The notes: a model not told the origin generated them from the letters alone. A DNA stretch of 45,160 nucleotides from Candidatus Taylorbacteria bacterium RIFCSPLOWO2_12_FULL_43_20 (GCA_001821295.1 MHSK01000032.1:1-45160); one strand, 5' to 3'. Positions 17,757 through 27,693 are shown, counted from the first letter of the stretch. Numbers and translations: made by a program.

Positions 17757-17895
17757 GTTTAAACACGCCAGACGGGTGGCGTGTTTAAACACGTTTAAGC
17801 CTTCGCAACAAGAATCACTATTCTCTTATTCGTACGAATAAGAGAATAGTGAAGGATTACAAACCCAGTCCAATTACCCTGCGCATGCGCAGGGT
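17757..17895. repeat. Cluster of three palindromes
   Basis: The 287-base gap between alaS and the carbonic-anhydrase-like gene holds: an inverted pair around AAACACGCCAGACGGGTGGC (17757-17790); a perfect 38-bp palindrome at 17815-17852, centre CGTACG, no loop; and a perfect 20-bp palindrome ACCCTGCGCATGCGCAGGGT at 17876-17895. The first shares its core with 33452-33497. The hairpin module copy 17908-17938 follows. Confidence 0.8.
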
Positions 17896-17907
17896 GTTCC
17901 CCATTCG

Positions 17908-17938
17908 TGTGCGCTTTTCGTTAAGCGGTATCTACTAT
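17908..17938 (-). repeat. Hairpin module (M1) at the 3' end of the 17935 gene
   Basis: Minus strand: ATAGTAGATACCGCTTAACG...GCGCACACGAATGGGG. The stem CGCTT/AAGCG can form. The TAG stop of the neighbouring CDS (17935-17937) lies inside the module. Confidence 0.75.
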
Positions 17939-18273
17939 AACTCTTCAATAGAACCATCGAGATTAATGTGCACCAATTTCACTTGCGAAAAAAATTCATT
18001 CGCGATTTCCTTTGCTTTCGTAAAATCTTCCTTTTTTGCTCCCGCTCCGCAATCTTCATGGATAGTTAAAATCACGGTATCAGTGTCATGCAATCTATTT
18101 GATATTTCAGCATGCGTTCTCAACTGTTCAAAATTACCCGCGCCGCCCGCTACAGCAACTCTGTCAAAATCGCCATAATTGATTCCCAATTTACTTATTA
18201 ATTCTTCATGAGCTTTTTGAAAACGAAAATCAATGCAGTGAATAATAAAATTTTTACAAGTATGTTTTTTCAT
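17935..18273 (-). CDS. Carbonic-anhydrase-like protein (Pro_CA_2 type)
   Basis: 112 residues. Beta-carbonic-anhydrase-like motifs are present in a short form: HCIDFRF (Cys-x-Asp-x-Arg; zinc Cys and Asp-Arg dyad), AVAGGAGN, and HEDCGAG (His-x-x-Cys, the other two zinc ligands). Such short proteins are annotated as putative carbonic anhydrases; whether they hydrate CO2 is not established to my knowledge. Its stop codon TAG is supplied by the repeat module. It is followed upstream by a second protein with a related motif layout (18398-19018), and both come after the ATP synthase operon. Confidence 0.65.
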   Translation of the reverse strand: MKKHTCKNFIIHCIDFRFQKAHEELISKLGINYGDFDRVAVAGGAGNFEQLRTHAEISNRLHDTDTVILTIHEDCGAGAKKEDFTKAKEIANEFFSQVKLVHINLDGSIEEL

Positions 18274-18350
18274 TTATAATTTTCTAATTAATATTACAGA
18301 TAACATATCACTAAATAGTAAATCCTCAAATATCATAACTCCACGCTATT

Positions 18351-18379
18351 AAAAAAATAGCCATCTCGTCAAGATGGCT
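18351..18379 (-). terminator. Intrinsic terminator of the 18398 gene
   Basis: Minus strand AGCCATCTTGACGAGATGGCT (18359-18379) forms an 8-bp stem, followed by a run of seven T after one A (complement of 18351-18357). It lies 19 bases after the stop. Confidence 0.85.
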
Positions 18380-18397
18380 TATGTCTACCGCTGAATT

Positions 18398-19018
18398 TTA
18401 AATCGCCATAATCTCTGGATGGGCTTCAACGGGGAGCGAGAATTCCGATAATGTTTCTCTACCAAGTCGTTGCCAGTCCACAAAGTATGATTTCTTGCCT
18501 TTTTGTTCACCCCAATCTATATGGATAAAGCACAAAACCTTTCTCCCATTGTCGGACTTTTTCACATTGAGTTTGGCAAGTCGGAGGTGATGGAGGGTAT
18601 CTCCGATGGTCATATCCCTCGCGCGGACAGCTCCGCACGGCGCATGTGCGTATAGAACAATCGGCCCCGCGCCTTTTATGGTCAGTGATTCTGATATCTG
18701 ATCATGCAACACGGGGCAGATAAAAGTTTGAGGGGCTCGCAATGGTTTGAATGAGCCCGATAACCAGAGCGCCCCGCCATTAACTGTGATACCGTGTATG
18801 CAGCTGCCGTGGCCGTTCTCATGAAGCTTATGATGATGCTTCAGGATGTTTCCGATCTGATCTCCGTCGCCGCAAGAGACTACAATGTTTGTTCTCCTAC
18901 ACTGTATTTCGTTTGATTTTATGTCAGTGAAAACGCCGCTTGTTTTGAAGTTGGAAATTTCACCAAGTTCCGAGTCTGTGAGTTTTAGCATTTGATTTGA
19001 TAAGATGTTAACGTTCAA
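18398..19018 (-). CDS. Second carbonic-anhydrase-like hypothetical protein
   Basis: 206 residues, no signal peptide or TM. The arrangement SCGDGD ... ITVNGGALWL ... YAHAPCGAVRARD parallels the Cys-x-Asp ... GGA ... His-x-x-Cys-Gly layout of the neighbouring protein and of beta-carbonic anhydrases. The Arg of the usual C-x-D-x-R is replaced (CGDGDQ), so activity may differ. It also has a His-rich segment (HHHKLHENGHG). Function is an inference from motif spacing only; it might bind metal without being an anhydrase. It has its own terminator and is separated from the ATP synthase operon by another. Confidence 0.5.
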   Translation of the reverse strand: MNVNILSNQMLKLTDSELGEISNFKTSGVFTDIKSNEIQCRRTNIVVSCGDGDQIGNILKHHHKLHENGHGSCIHGITVNGGALWLSGSFKPLRAPQTFICPVLHDQISESLTIKGAGPIVLYAHAPCGAVRARDMTIGDTLHHLRLAKLNVKKSDNGRKVLCFIHIDWGEQKGKKSYFVDWQRLGRETLSEFSLPVEAHPEIMAI

Positions 19019-19066
19019 CTGGTTATACAGTACACTAAAAGTTAGTCTCGGTCAAACAGGCCAAAT

Positions 19067-19094
19067 AAAAACCCCACACTGAGTATGAGGTTTT
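19067..19094 (-). terminator. Terminator of the ATP synthase operon
   Basis: Minus strand AAAACCTCATACT pairs with AGTGTGGGGTTTT-type sequence (19068-19094) through a stem with G.U pairs that works in minus-strand RNA only, and ends in a U-run. It lies 34 bases downstream of the atpC stop. Confidence 0.75.
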
Positions 19095-19128
19095 CGGTTT
19101 AAATTTTTAGATTATCTACGTCGGCGGT

Positions 19129-19572
19129 TTACTTTCTATATTTCTTGACTTTCCATTTATCCGCTATCTTCACTCTTGTGAGCGACCGCTCCAGCTCCAC
19201 AGCAAAATGTTCGTAGTCAACCGTTTCTTTGTTTTCCATCTGTTTTTTCAATTCCTCCGCCCTATTCTTCGCCTTTATAACCTCTGCTTCTGAAAGTTCA
19301 GATACGTGTTCGGCGAAATCAGCAAGCACAGTAACCGCAGTCACTTCGTTTTCCTTTTTTACCTCCACAAACCCTCCGGACACAGCCATCGGAATATGCT
19401 CGCCGTTTGAGACCCCGACAATGTCTCCGGATGCAAGACCGGCAATTAGAGGAATATGGTCAGGTAAAATCGTAATCTCTCCATTTTGAGTCGGTAAAGT
19501 AACTTGATCCACCATGTCTTCGAGGATAAGTTTTTCAGGCGTTACTATTTTTAGTTTGATTAGCTTTGACAT
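19129..19572 (-). CDS. atpC: ATP synthase epsilon subunit
   Basis: 147 residues. N-terminal beta sandwich (about 1-88: IVTPEKLILEDMVDQVTLPT, GEITILPDHIPLIAGL) and a C-terminal helical part (about 90-140). It couples F1 to the c-ring and can inhibit ATPase activity. Last gene of the operon, 76 bases after atpD; that gap contains the reiterated TTTGACATTTGACA motif. Terminator follows. Confidence 0.95.
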   Translation of the reverse strand: MSKLIKLKIVTPEKLILEDMVDQVTLPTQNGEITILPDHIPLIAGLASGDIVGVSNGEHIPMAVSGGFVEVKKENEVTAVTVLADFAEHVSELSEAEVIKAKNRAEELKKQMENKETVDYEHFAVELERSLTRVKIADKWKVKKYRK

Positions 19573-19648
19573 TTGACATAGACATTTGACACATGACCTG
19601 AAATTACACGGTCAATTGTCAATCATCAAGTGTTACATGTTTTTAATC

Positions 19649-21016
<1,368 letters not shown>

Positions 21017-21019
21017 TTA

Positions 21020-21976
21020 TTAAGTTACACTTGCCATACCTGCGCTAATTTCTGATATCTCCCTCGTAATGCCGGACTGCCGCGCTTTATTAAACACCAG
21101 CGTGAGATCTCCGATCATCTCGCCCGCCGCCTCGTTTGCGTTTTTCATGGCCATCATTCTTGCTGATTGCTCAGAAGCATTTGATTCAAGCAGCATTTGA
21201 TAAATCTGCATTTTGGTTAACTTCTCCGCAAGAGACTCTAAAAGTTTATTTCTATCCCCCTCGATCAAATAATCCACCTGAGTTTCCCTTGACTCTTGAC
21301 CTTTGACATCTGACTCTGGCGCGCGGTCAATTGTCACATGTAAACTGTCAATTGTATCTTTCAGTTCTGTTCTTGACACAGGTAATATTTGTTTTATCTT
21401 AGCTTTTTGAGATAAAGCTGAAACAAAATCCGTGTAAGAAACAAGGATTTCATCATAACCGCCTTTCTTGTATTCGTTAATTGAAATAGACGATATGGGG
21501 GTCACGTCGCGAAGTGAAATACGGTCGGGTAAATTTGTGAATGCGGCAATAATATTCATTCCGATCCTTCGCATAGCCGCGTCCCCCTTTTTACCCACAG
21601 TGATCACATCAATTTCCGCGCCATTATTTTCTTTTTTAAGCAGAGCTAGAGTCTTTTTTATAACCTGTGCATTATAAGCACCGCAGAGGCCACGGTTTGA
21701 AGTAATGAGGATTAGCAAAATACGCTTCCGATCAGCGTTAGCCCCTCCCATAGACGACTTCGATCGATCCTCAAAAAGTGGGTGGGTTATTTCATTAAGA
21801 TTTTTTGCCAGCGAGGTTAAAACTTCCCATGAGTATTCTGCGTAAAGGCGAGACAAAAGAGTAGAAGCCACAGCTCGCTTCATCTTAGAAGCAGAGACGA
21901 GCTCCATGGCTTTAGTGATCTTCTTCGTGCTCTTCACACTCTTTATTCTTCTTTTTATTTCTTTTGTGCCCTGCAT
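21020..21976 (-). CDS. atpG: ATP synthase gamma subunit with repeat-derived insert
   Basis: 318 residues against the usual ~285-290. N-terminal KEIKRRIKSVKSTKKITKAMELVSASKM and C-terminal RMMAMKNANEAAGEMIGDL...ARQSGITREI form the rotating coiled coil. The central Rossmann-like part has LLILITSNRGLCGAYN. Between VSRTE and QVDYLIEGD is an extra segment of about 25-30 residues (DNA about 21286-21361). Its DNA repeats GTCAATTGTCACATGT and TTGACCTTTGACATC, the same reiterated motif as in spacers near 11.3, 19.6, 22.05 and 27.65 kb. The insert falls in the globular part, not the shaft, so function is probably kept. Confidence 0.95.
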   Translation of the reverse strand: MQGTKEIKRRIKSVKSTKKITKAMELVSASKMKRAVASTLLSRLYAEYSWEVLTSLAKNLNEITHPLFEDRSKSSMGGANADRKRILLILITSNRGLCGAYNAQVIKKTLALLKKENNGAEIDVITVGKKGDAAMRRIGMNIIAAFTNLPDRISLRDVTPISSISINEYKKGGYDEILVSYTDFVSALSQKAKIKQILPVSRTELKDTIDSLHVTIDRAPESDVKGQESRETQVDYLIEGDRNKLLESLAEKLTKMQIYQMLLESNASEQSARMMAMKNANEAAGEMIGDLTLVFNKARQSGITREISEISAGMASVT

Positions 21977-22082
21977 GATAGTTGTAAGTTGTAAGATTAA
22001 GGATTTAAGCCAGAAAACATTTTTAATATTTTATCTTCCGCTTGCTTTTTATAGGTTAATTGTCAATTGTCATACAAAAATG

Positions 22083-23588
22083 TCAGACCTTGAAACTTTC
22101 TTTGAATTCTTCAATCGCCTTTTTCAGCTCATCTTCTCCCGGGTCTGTCCACATTTTCGTTTCTCGCACGTTTTTATAAAAAGTCTTTGCATGAATCTCA
22201 GTATAATCAATTAAGCCATTTTCAAACTCTTTTATTTTTTCAACAGGAACATCGTCCATGTATCCTTTGGTAAGAGCATACAATGTCACCACCTGGTGCT
22301 CGGCCTTAACGGGTGCATATTGCGGCTGTTTTAACACTTCAACAGCGCGCTTCCCCCTTTCAATCTGTTTTTTTGTGCTTTCATCAAGATCAGAACCAAA
22401 CTGAGCAAAGGCCTCCAGCTCCCTAAACTGAGCGAGGTCAAGTTTCAATGTTCCCGCAACTTTTTTCATGGCCTTAATTTGAGCAGAAGATCCGACTCTG
22501 GATACGGAAAGTCCGACGTTCACTGCTGGCCGGACACCTTTATAAAACAGATCTGTTTCCAAAAAAATTTGTCCGTCAGTAATTGAGATAACATTTGTGG
22601 GTATATACGCGGAAACATCTCCGGCTTGAGTTTCTATAATCGGCAAAGCCGTAATGGAGCCCCCTCCATATTTCTCGTTTCTGCGGCAAGCTCTTTCCAA
22701 TAAACGAGAATGCAAATAAAACACATCGCCTGGATATGCTTCTCTGCCCGGAGGCCTCCGGAGAAGGAGAGAAATTTCTCTGTAAGCGACCGCGTGCTTG
22801 GAGAGATCATCGTAAATAATCAAAACATCCCTCCCTTGATCCATGAAAAATTCGGCAATAGCGACTCCTGTATATGGCGCTATATAAGAAAGAGCGGACG
22901 ATTCCGACGCTCCCGCCGACACAATAACCGTGTATTCCATAGCTCCGCCGTCCTCAAGCCGTTTTTGCAGCTTACGAAGTTTTGAGTCTTTCTGTCCGAT
23001 AGAAACATACACTGTTATCATATTTTCGCCTTTTTGATTCAAAATTGTGTCAATCGCAATAGCGGTTTTGCCTGTTTGACGATCTCCTATAAGCAATTCT
23101 CTTTGTCCTCTTCCAATTGGAATAAGAGCGTCAATCGCCTTGATGCCTGTTTGAACCGGTTCACTCACGCTTTTTCTCGTAATGACGCCAGGTGCGACCT
23201 TTTCTATAGGATAATACTTATCGGTTTGAATCGCACCCTTACCGTCAATCGGCGCCGCCAATGCATTAAGCACGCGCCCCATAAGAGCGTTTCCAACCGG
23301 AACCTCCAGAATTTTACCAGTGGCCTTCACCTCATCATTTTCCTTAATTTTTGAAAAATCGCCGAGTATAATAACACCTAGAGTATCCTCCTCAAGATTC
23401 AGAACCACCCCTATTTCGCCATTGGGAAAAGTAACCATCTCAGACGCCTTAATGTCGGAAAGTCCGGAGACCTTGGCGATGCCGTCAAAAACTTCAACGA
23501 CATGACCGACTTTTTCGGCGCGAATTTCGGCCTGAAAACTTTCTATTTTATTTCTTAGGTTTTCTACGATTGTGTTACTTTTACTCAT
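22083..23588 (-). CDS. atpA: ATP synthase alpha subunit
   Basis: 501 residues, normal length. Non-catalytic nucleotide-binding subunit with P-loop [15 protein letters not shown] and the family signature [17 protein letters not shown]. The C-terminal helical domain ends in [12 protein letters not shown]. Followed by atpG after about 100 bases that include an AATTGTCAATTGTCA reiteration. Confidence 0.98.
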   Translation of the reverse strand: MSKSNTIVENLRNKIESFQAEIRAEKVGHVVEVFDGIAKVSGLSDIKASEMVTFPNGEIGVVLNLEEDTLGVIILGDFSKIKENDEVKATGKILEVPVGNALMGRVLNALAAPIDGKGAIQTDKYYPIEKVAPGVITRKSVSEPVQTGIKAIDALIPIGRGQRELLIGDRQTGKTAIAIDTILNQKGENMITVYVSIGQKDSKLRKLQKRLEDGGAMEYTVIVSAGASESSALSYIAPYTGVAIAEFFMDQGRDVLIIYDDLSKHAVAYREISLLLRRPPGREAYPGDVFYLHSRLLERACRRNEKYGGGSITALPIIETQAGDVSAYIPTNVISITDGQIFLETDLFYKGVRPAVNVGLSVSRVGSSAQIKAMKKVAGTLKLDLAQFRELEAFAQFGSDLDESTKKQIERGKRAVEVLKQPQYAPVKAEHQVVTLYALTKGYMDDVPVEKIKEFENGLIDYTEIHAKTFYKNVRETKMWTDPGEDELKKAIEEFKESFKV

Positions 23589-23597
23589 ATGTGTATT

Positions 23598-23613
23598 ATG
23601 CGTAAGTCCTATA
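23598..23613. repeat. Solo type-1 MITE end
   Basis: ATGCGTAAGTCCTATA matches the right end of type-1 elements, without core or partner. It fills the 20-base atpH-atpA junction. The TAG stop of atpH (complement of 23609-23611) comes from this sequence. Confidence 0.65.
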
Positions 23614-24010
23614 TTAAATAATTTTTCAATTGATTAAGCTGATTGCTCCACGATAGATCCACTACCTCGTCCTTGGCCTCAATTTTTATCCCGCCGACGA
23701 GCGACGGATCTGTTTTCGTCTGAACGATAATCTCTCGAGCGCCATATCTACTTTTTAGTTTACGAGCTATTTCATTGACAGCTGACGCGCTTAGCATATG
23801 CGGACTCGTGACCAACGCCCTTACCGTGCCGCTATCATCATCAGCAAATTTTTCAAGATGATCTAAAATTTCATCCGCTCTGCCGATCAAATTTTTTTTT
23901 ATCAAAAAATTAAACGCAAGATCAAGCGACTTTTCAAATTCATGGCCGCTTTTATCTTTTGTCGCGAGATATATCGCGTTCGCGGCATTTTTTGAGGAAA
24001 TAACGGCCAT
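23609..24010 (-). CDS. atpH: ATP synthase delta subunit (short form)
   Basis: 133 residues against ~175. Assigned from position and shape: an N-terminal helical bundle ([20 protein letters not shown]...), and a C-terminal part with [46 protein letters not shown], which matches the family's 'DPsLiGGi.i...d.viD.S' signature. It is the stalk linker between F1 and subunit b. The stop codon is provided by a repeat end. Confidence 0.88.
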   Translation of the reverse strand: MAVISSKNAANAIYLATKDKSGHEFEKSLDLAFNFLIKKNLIGRADEILDHLEKFADDDSGTVRALVTSPHMLSASAVNEIARKLKSRYGAREIIVQTKTDPSLVGGIKIEAKDEVVDLSWSNQLNQLKNYLI

Positions 24011-24011
24011 A

Positions 24012-24479
24012 TTATTTTATTTTTTCAATCTGATCCGCGTCAGCTATTAAAATCTTTTTTGTCGCTTCTATCGCAAGAGTGGCTATCTCATTCTTTGCCT
24101 CTTCAACGATTTTTACTTTCTCGTCTTCTAGTGTTTTCTTCCCATTCGCTATCATTACTTCAACTTCAAGATGCGTTTTCTCAAGTATCTCAGCTCTTTT
24201 CGTCTCAGCTTCATTCTTCCCTTCTTGAAAAATGGCTTGGGCTTCCGCTCGGGCTTTCGTCAAAGCTTCTTGGTACTCTTTCTCAGAAGATTCCAATAAC
24301 GCAGCATTTCTTTTCGCATCGTCCACGCCACGCGCTATTCGTTCAGATCTCTCCTCCATAAGCTTTTGCAGAGGTTTAAGAGCAAGAAAATAGAGCACCC
24401 CGAATACAATCGCAAAGTTTATGGCTTGGGCCACAATTATTTTCCAATCAATGTGAAAAGTTGAAATGATAGATTCCAT
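24012..24479 (-). CDS. atpF: ATP synthase b subunit
   Basis: 155 residues. One N-terminal TM helix (about 15-34, IIVAQAINFAIVFGVLYFLAL), then a long charged helix (about 35-150) typical of the peripheral stalk. One base separates its stop from atpH, so the two are coupled. Upstream, a 235-base repeat block parts it from atpE. Confidence 0.93.
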   Translation of the reverse strand: MESIISTFHIDWKIIVAQAINFAIVFGVLYFLALKPLQKLMEERSERIARGVDDAKRNAALLESSEKEYQEALTKARAEAQAIFQEGKNEAETKRAEILEKTHLEVEVMIANGKKTLEDEKVKIVEEAKNEIATLAIEATKKILIADADQIEKIK

Positions 24480-24714
24480 GAATTAGATTGAAGTTGAAAG
24501 ATTTAAGATTTAAAACTTAAGCCAATAAGCAAGTAAATTTTAAGTACGGCACTACAGAGCGTTCCCCCTCTGCCCCTCTTTAGAGGGGAAGTGCCAAGTC
24601 TTCGAGGCGATGGGGTGTCTCTCATTCGTGTGCGCTTTTCGTTATGCGGTGTCTACTATGAATAGAGCGAGTATGCGCCTCTTTGTTAATCGTAAATCGT
24701 TAATTTAGCGTCAA
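24480..24714. repeat. Repeat block splitting atpE from atpF
   Basis: A nested element inside the operon. Its + strand order is GTAAATTTTAAGTACGGCAC (constant end), the CCCCTCTTTAGAGGGG...GAGGCGATGGGG module (about 24565-24620), then the hairpin module 24629-24659. No terminator-like T-run follows a stem on the minus strand, so read-through is expected. Confidence 0.7.
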
Positions 24715-24930
<216 letters not shown>

Positions 24931-25014
24931 CTATTTTTTGATTATTATTAATAATTTTGACCTTTACCTTCCAGTATCTTATCTCTATAAAATACCAAAA
25001 GGCACCGTTCAAAT

Positions 25015-25920
25015 TTACACATGAATCGTTTTTTTGTCTTCATGATTTTCGTGCTCATCGTGATCCGAAGCGGCAATTGTGAAATACACAAGAACAAGAA
25101 TAGAAAAAATCAGCGCCTGTATAAGGCCGACAAAAATTTCTAGGAAAATAAATGGTATGGGAAGAGCGTAAGCAAAAATAGCACTCATAGCGAGAAGGAG
25201 TACTTCTCCCGCAAAAATGTTTCCGAAAAGACGAAACGACAGCGACGCAACTTTTGCAAACTCGCCAATAAGCTCAAGAAGACCTACAAAAAAAGTTACA
25301 GGCGCAACCACAAGCACTGTTGGATCCTTCTGCAACCTTACAAAAATCCCCCCAAGTGCCTTTACATTAACATATTTATTAAAAGTTTTCCATATACCTA
25401 TTGAAAGAATGCCGAAAATATTTGCGGCTACCACCGCCATAATCGCCAGTGCTATCGTGGTATTAATATCTGCTGTTCCGCTTCTTAAAAAAGGAACAAA
25501 CGCCGGACCGTGATCGCCATTTTCTATCACCCCAATCCCTCCCAACGGCAGTAAACCAAGCCAATTATTAACCAAGATAAAAAGAAAAACAGATAAAGCG
25601 AGAGGAAATACCTTTAAGGAAATTCTGCGATTATTTGTAACCTGGTCACAAAGATTGAGCGCGCCTTCCAACATTGCTTCAAAAAAATTCTGAATACCCC
25701 TCGGGATTTCTCTCAAGCGCATCCTAAGAACGACGGCTATGAGCGCGATAATGATAACCGCGGCAAAACTCGTAACCATTGCATTCGTTATCGGAAAATT
25801 GCCAACATGAGCCACAGGTTCGGCATAAAGAGTCAATTCATGCGTCAATTCGCCCGACGTTTCAGGCGCTATAACCTCTCCTCTTTCATGAATGTCATTT
25901 TGATCTGTCGGTTTTGCCAT
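25015..25920 (-). CDS. atpB: ATP synthase a subunit
   Basis: 301 residues, with a polar N-terminal extension and five to six TM helices. The essential Arg is in SLSFRLFGNIFAGEVLL (about residue 230). LVNNWLGLLP in an earlier helix is also family-typical. The C-terminus is His/Asp/Glu-rich (SDHDEHENHEDKK). It forms the proton half-channels with the c-ring. Its start overlaps the end of the upstream small gene by 26 bases. Confidence 0.96.
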   Translation of the reverse strand: MAKPTDQNDIHERGEVIAPETSGELTHELTLYAEPVAHVGNFPITNAMVTSFAAVIIIALIAVVLRMRLREIPRGIQNFFEAMLEGALNLCDQVTNNRRISLKVFPLALSVFLFILVNNWLGLLPLGGIGVIENGDHGPAFVPFLRSGTADINTTIALAIMAVVAANIFGILSIGIWKTFNKYVNVKALGGIFVRLQKDPTVLVVAPVTFFVGLLELIGEFAKVASLSFRLFGNIFAGEVLLLAMSAIFAYALPIPFIFLEIFVGLIQALIFSILVLVYFTIAASDHDEHENHEDKKTIHV

Positions 25921-26161
25921 TTTGTTCTTTTTCCAATCTACTTATGTATCTAGTTACCGTCCGCACAATACCGAATGATGAAATAATAAACGCAAGTCCA
26001 GTTAAAGCCAAAAACAACCAGGGGTTTGTTCCGTAGCGTTCATCCAAATATTTTCCCAAGAATATCGCTACTAATATTGGTGCAACGATCCACACGGACA
26101 CTTGGCTGAAAATCTGAAGCGCCAACTTCCACCATGTTTCTTTGAGATTATCGTTGTCCAT
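25895..26161 (-). CDS. AtpZ/AtpI-like small membrane protein
   Basis: 88 residues with two TM helices (about 20-37 and 48-68). GKYLDERYGTNPWLFLALTG matches the AtpZ/AtpI group at the head of F1Fo operons, linked to c-ring assembly or Mg2+ transport in other bacteria. First gene of the operon, with a promoter at 26222-26250 and overlapping atpB. Confidence 0.8.
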   Translation of the reverse strand: MDNDNLKETWWKLALQIFSQVSVWIVAPILVAIFLGKYLDERYGTNPWLFLALTGLAFIISSFGIVRTVTRYISRLEKEQNGKTDRSK

Positions 26162-26221
26162 TAAATTTTCAAAAACTCGCGACCAGCAAACCGCGTTTCA
26201 ATATATTTATGTTATTTTGTT

Positions 26222-26250
26222 AATTTAGCAGAAAAACACGCCCTAATCAA
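26222..26250 (-). promoter_or_regulatory. Promoter of the ATP synthase operon
   Basis: Minus strand TTGATT (26245-26250), 17 bases, TAAATT (26222-26227) preceded by TGC (extended -10). It leaves a leader of about 50 bases before the 26161 start. The REP hairpin of the neighbouring transposase lies directly upstream. Confidence 0.6.
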
Positions 26251-26277
26251 GAGCACGAGCACGGGTGTAGAATGGGA

Positions 26278-26299
26278 GTGTAGGATGGGCACCATCCTA
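26278..26299. repeat. Left REP hairpin of the RAYT element
   Basis: GTGTAGGATGGGCACCATCC plus TA; its 8-bp stem TAGGATGG/CCATCCTA has a 3-base loop. The inverted match at 27008-27029 differs by one base. A partial direct copy (GGGTGTAGAATGGGA) precedes it at 26264-26278. Confidence 0.8.
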
Positions 26300-26314
26300 A
26301 CTTACAAAACTGTG

Positions 26315-26977
26315 TTATAATATATCTTCAAATTCCTCATCGATAAGTAAATCGGGGTCATATCTCATTTCTCTTTTTTCAATAATGGATCGTTCTGCCT
26401 CAGAAACAAACTGACCGTAATCTTTTCCCGAAGTAAACTGGCTCATAATCATTGATTTTTTTACTATACCCTCTTCATTATTGTAATAGTCTTTATAACT
26501 GCTATAAGGATAATCCTGATTTTTAATTTTCATTTTTGCCACTGAAGGGTTGCTGTGTATGTACGCTGAAAGCCATAGTAACTGCTCATTAGTTTTAACA
26601 TGAACAGATTTAAACTGATCTTGAAAAAGCGATCCGACCCTATTGTAATTTCTGTTGAAATATTTTGAATACCCTGTACACACTTTTAAAATAAGCCGAC
26701 TAATTGATAAGTTCATTTCTTGCCTAATTAGAAAATGAAAATGATTAGGCATTAAACAATAGCAATTTAGAGAGAAGGCGCCTGTAGGAAGAAGCTTGCG
26801 GCAAAAATTTTTCTTCACCTTCGTTTGATCTACCTTTTCCGGGTATAAGTTTTCATATAATCTGGCCAGGAATACTCCATAATCATCTTCCGTATTAAAT
26901 ATTTTCATTTTATCCACACCGCGATTATAGACGTGGTAATACTCACCTTCCTCAAATTGTTTATAATCTCGTGACAT
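26315..26977 (-). CDS. REP-associated tyrosine transposase (RAYT, IS200-like)
   Basis: 220 residues. Y1 HUH-superfamily features: YYHVYNRGVDK near the start (first beta strand), the HUH motif in CLMPNHFHFLI, and a catalytic-Tyr candidate in CTGYSKYFNRNY, followed by GSLFQDQFKSVHV and YIHSNPSVA, all typical of the TnpA_REP group. It cuts and joins single-stranded DNA at REP hairpins. Intact, with inverted REP hairpins on both sides (26278-26299 and 27008-27029), so the unit looks like a complete 752-base REP-RAYT element. A TATAAT box (26986-26991) lies 8 bases before the ATG. Confidence 0.9.
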   Translation of the reverse strand: MSRDYKQFEEGEYYHVYNRGVDKMKIFNTEDDYGVFLARLYENLYPEKVDQTKVKKNFCRKLLPTGAFSLNCYCLMPNHFHFLIRQEMNLSISRLILKVCTGYSKYFNRNYNRVGSLFQDQFKSVHVKTNEQLLWLSAYIHSNPSVAKMKIKNQDYPYSSYKDYYNNEEGIVKKSMIMSQFTSGKDYGQFVSEAERSIIEKREMRYDPDLLIDEEFEDIL

Positions 26978-26985
26978 ATTGTAAT

Positions 26986-26991
26986 ATTATA
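26986..26991 (-). promoter_or_regulatory. -10 box of the RAYT gene
   Basis: TATAAT on the minus strand, 8 bases before the ATG; no good -35. Suggests a leaderless or near-leaderless transcript. Confidence 0.4.
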
Positions 26992-27007
26992 CCACACTTT
27001 TAATATG

Positions 27008-27029
27008 TAGAATGGTGCCCATCCTACAC
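27008..27029. repeat. Right REP hairpin of the RAYT element
   Basis: Inverted copy of 26278-26299 with one mismatch (TAGAATGG against CCATCCTA in the stem). Together they bracket the transposase gene. Confidence 0.8.
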
Positions 27030-27030
27030 C

Positions 27031-27621
27031 CTACATTTTAGAAAGAATGCTGAAGTCTTTTTTGAGGGTCTCTTTTAAATGCTGGTTGTATATAGCGGCT
27101 GCCGGATGATAAAACACGGCAATTTTGATTGGGCCATATGACGCAACGGCGTCATACGCCTTGCCATGAGCGGCAGATATAGATTCTATTTCAAAATCCA
27201 GATCAAACTTTTTCATAATATACACCATGGAATACCGTCCAAGGGTTGCAATCACTTTTGGCTTAATTATGTCAATTTGCCGACTTAAGAAGGGTGAATA
27301 TAATTCAATCTCGGAAGGAGTTGGATCTCTGTTTTCAGGAGGCCTATCCTTTACGATATTTGTCACATATACATCTTTTCTCTGAATACCTACGGAAGAT
27401 AGTAGCTCGTCCAAAATTTTGCCAGCCGCTCCGCAGAAAGGTCTTCCGGTCAGCGCCTCGTTTCTGCCGGGAGCTTCGCCTACAAACATTATATTCGCAT
27501 CATGACTCCCCTCCCCGATCACAGGAAAATTTTTATGTTCCACTCTATATGCGTACAGAGGAGAATTACTCAGCATCAAAATCTCATCTTTTATTTTTTT
27601 TAGCTCATCATTTCGATTCAT
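27031..27621 (-). CDS. Family-4-like uracil-DNA glycosylase without Fe-S cysteines
   Basis: 196 residues. UDG family 4/5 signatures are clear: IMFVGEAPGRNEALTGRPFCGAAGK (motif 1 region), TNIVKDRPPENRDPTPSEIE, KVIATLGRYSM, and the leucine-loop motif HPAAAIYN. It removes uracil from DNA to start base excision repair. The four cluster cysteines of family 4 are missing: the N-terminal CxxCPL site reads LSNSPLY, KCRPP reads KDRPP, and the Cys of the following helix is Tyr (IELYSPFL). The fold is probably kept without a [4Fe-4S] cluster, or the specificity has shifted. Starts MNRNDELKK; first of a minus-strand run of repair-type genes. Confidence 0.85.
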   Translation of the reverse strand: MNRNDELKKIKDEILMLSNSPLYAYRVEHKNFPVIGEGSHDANIMFVGEAPGRNEALTGRPFCGAAGKILDELLSSVGIQRKDVYVTNIVKDRPPENRDPTPSEIELYSPFLSRQIDIIKPKVIATLGRYSMVYIMKKFDLDFEIESISAAHGKAYDAVASYGPIKIAVFYHPAAAIYNQHLKETLKKDFSILSKM

Positions 27622-27693
27622 ATATGAGCGGACACGTGACGTTTGACCGAGAAGTCAAATGTCACTTGTCACATCTTAAATGTTACTAAGGCT

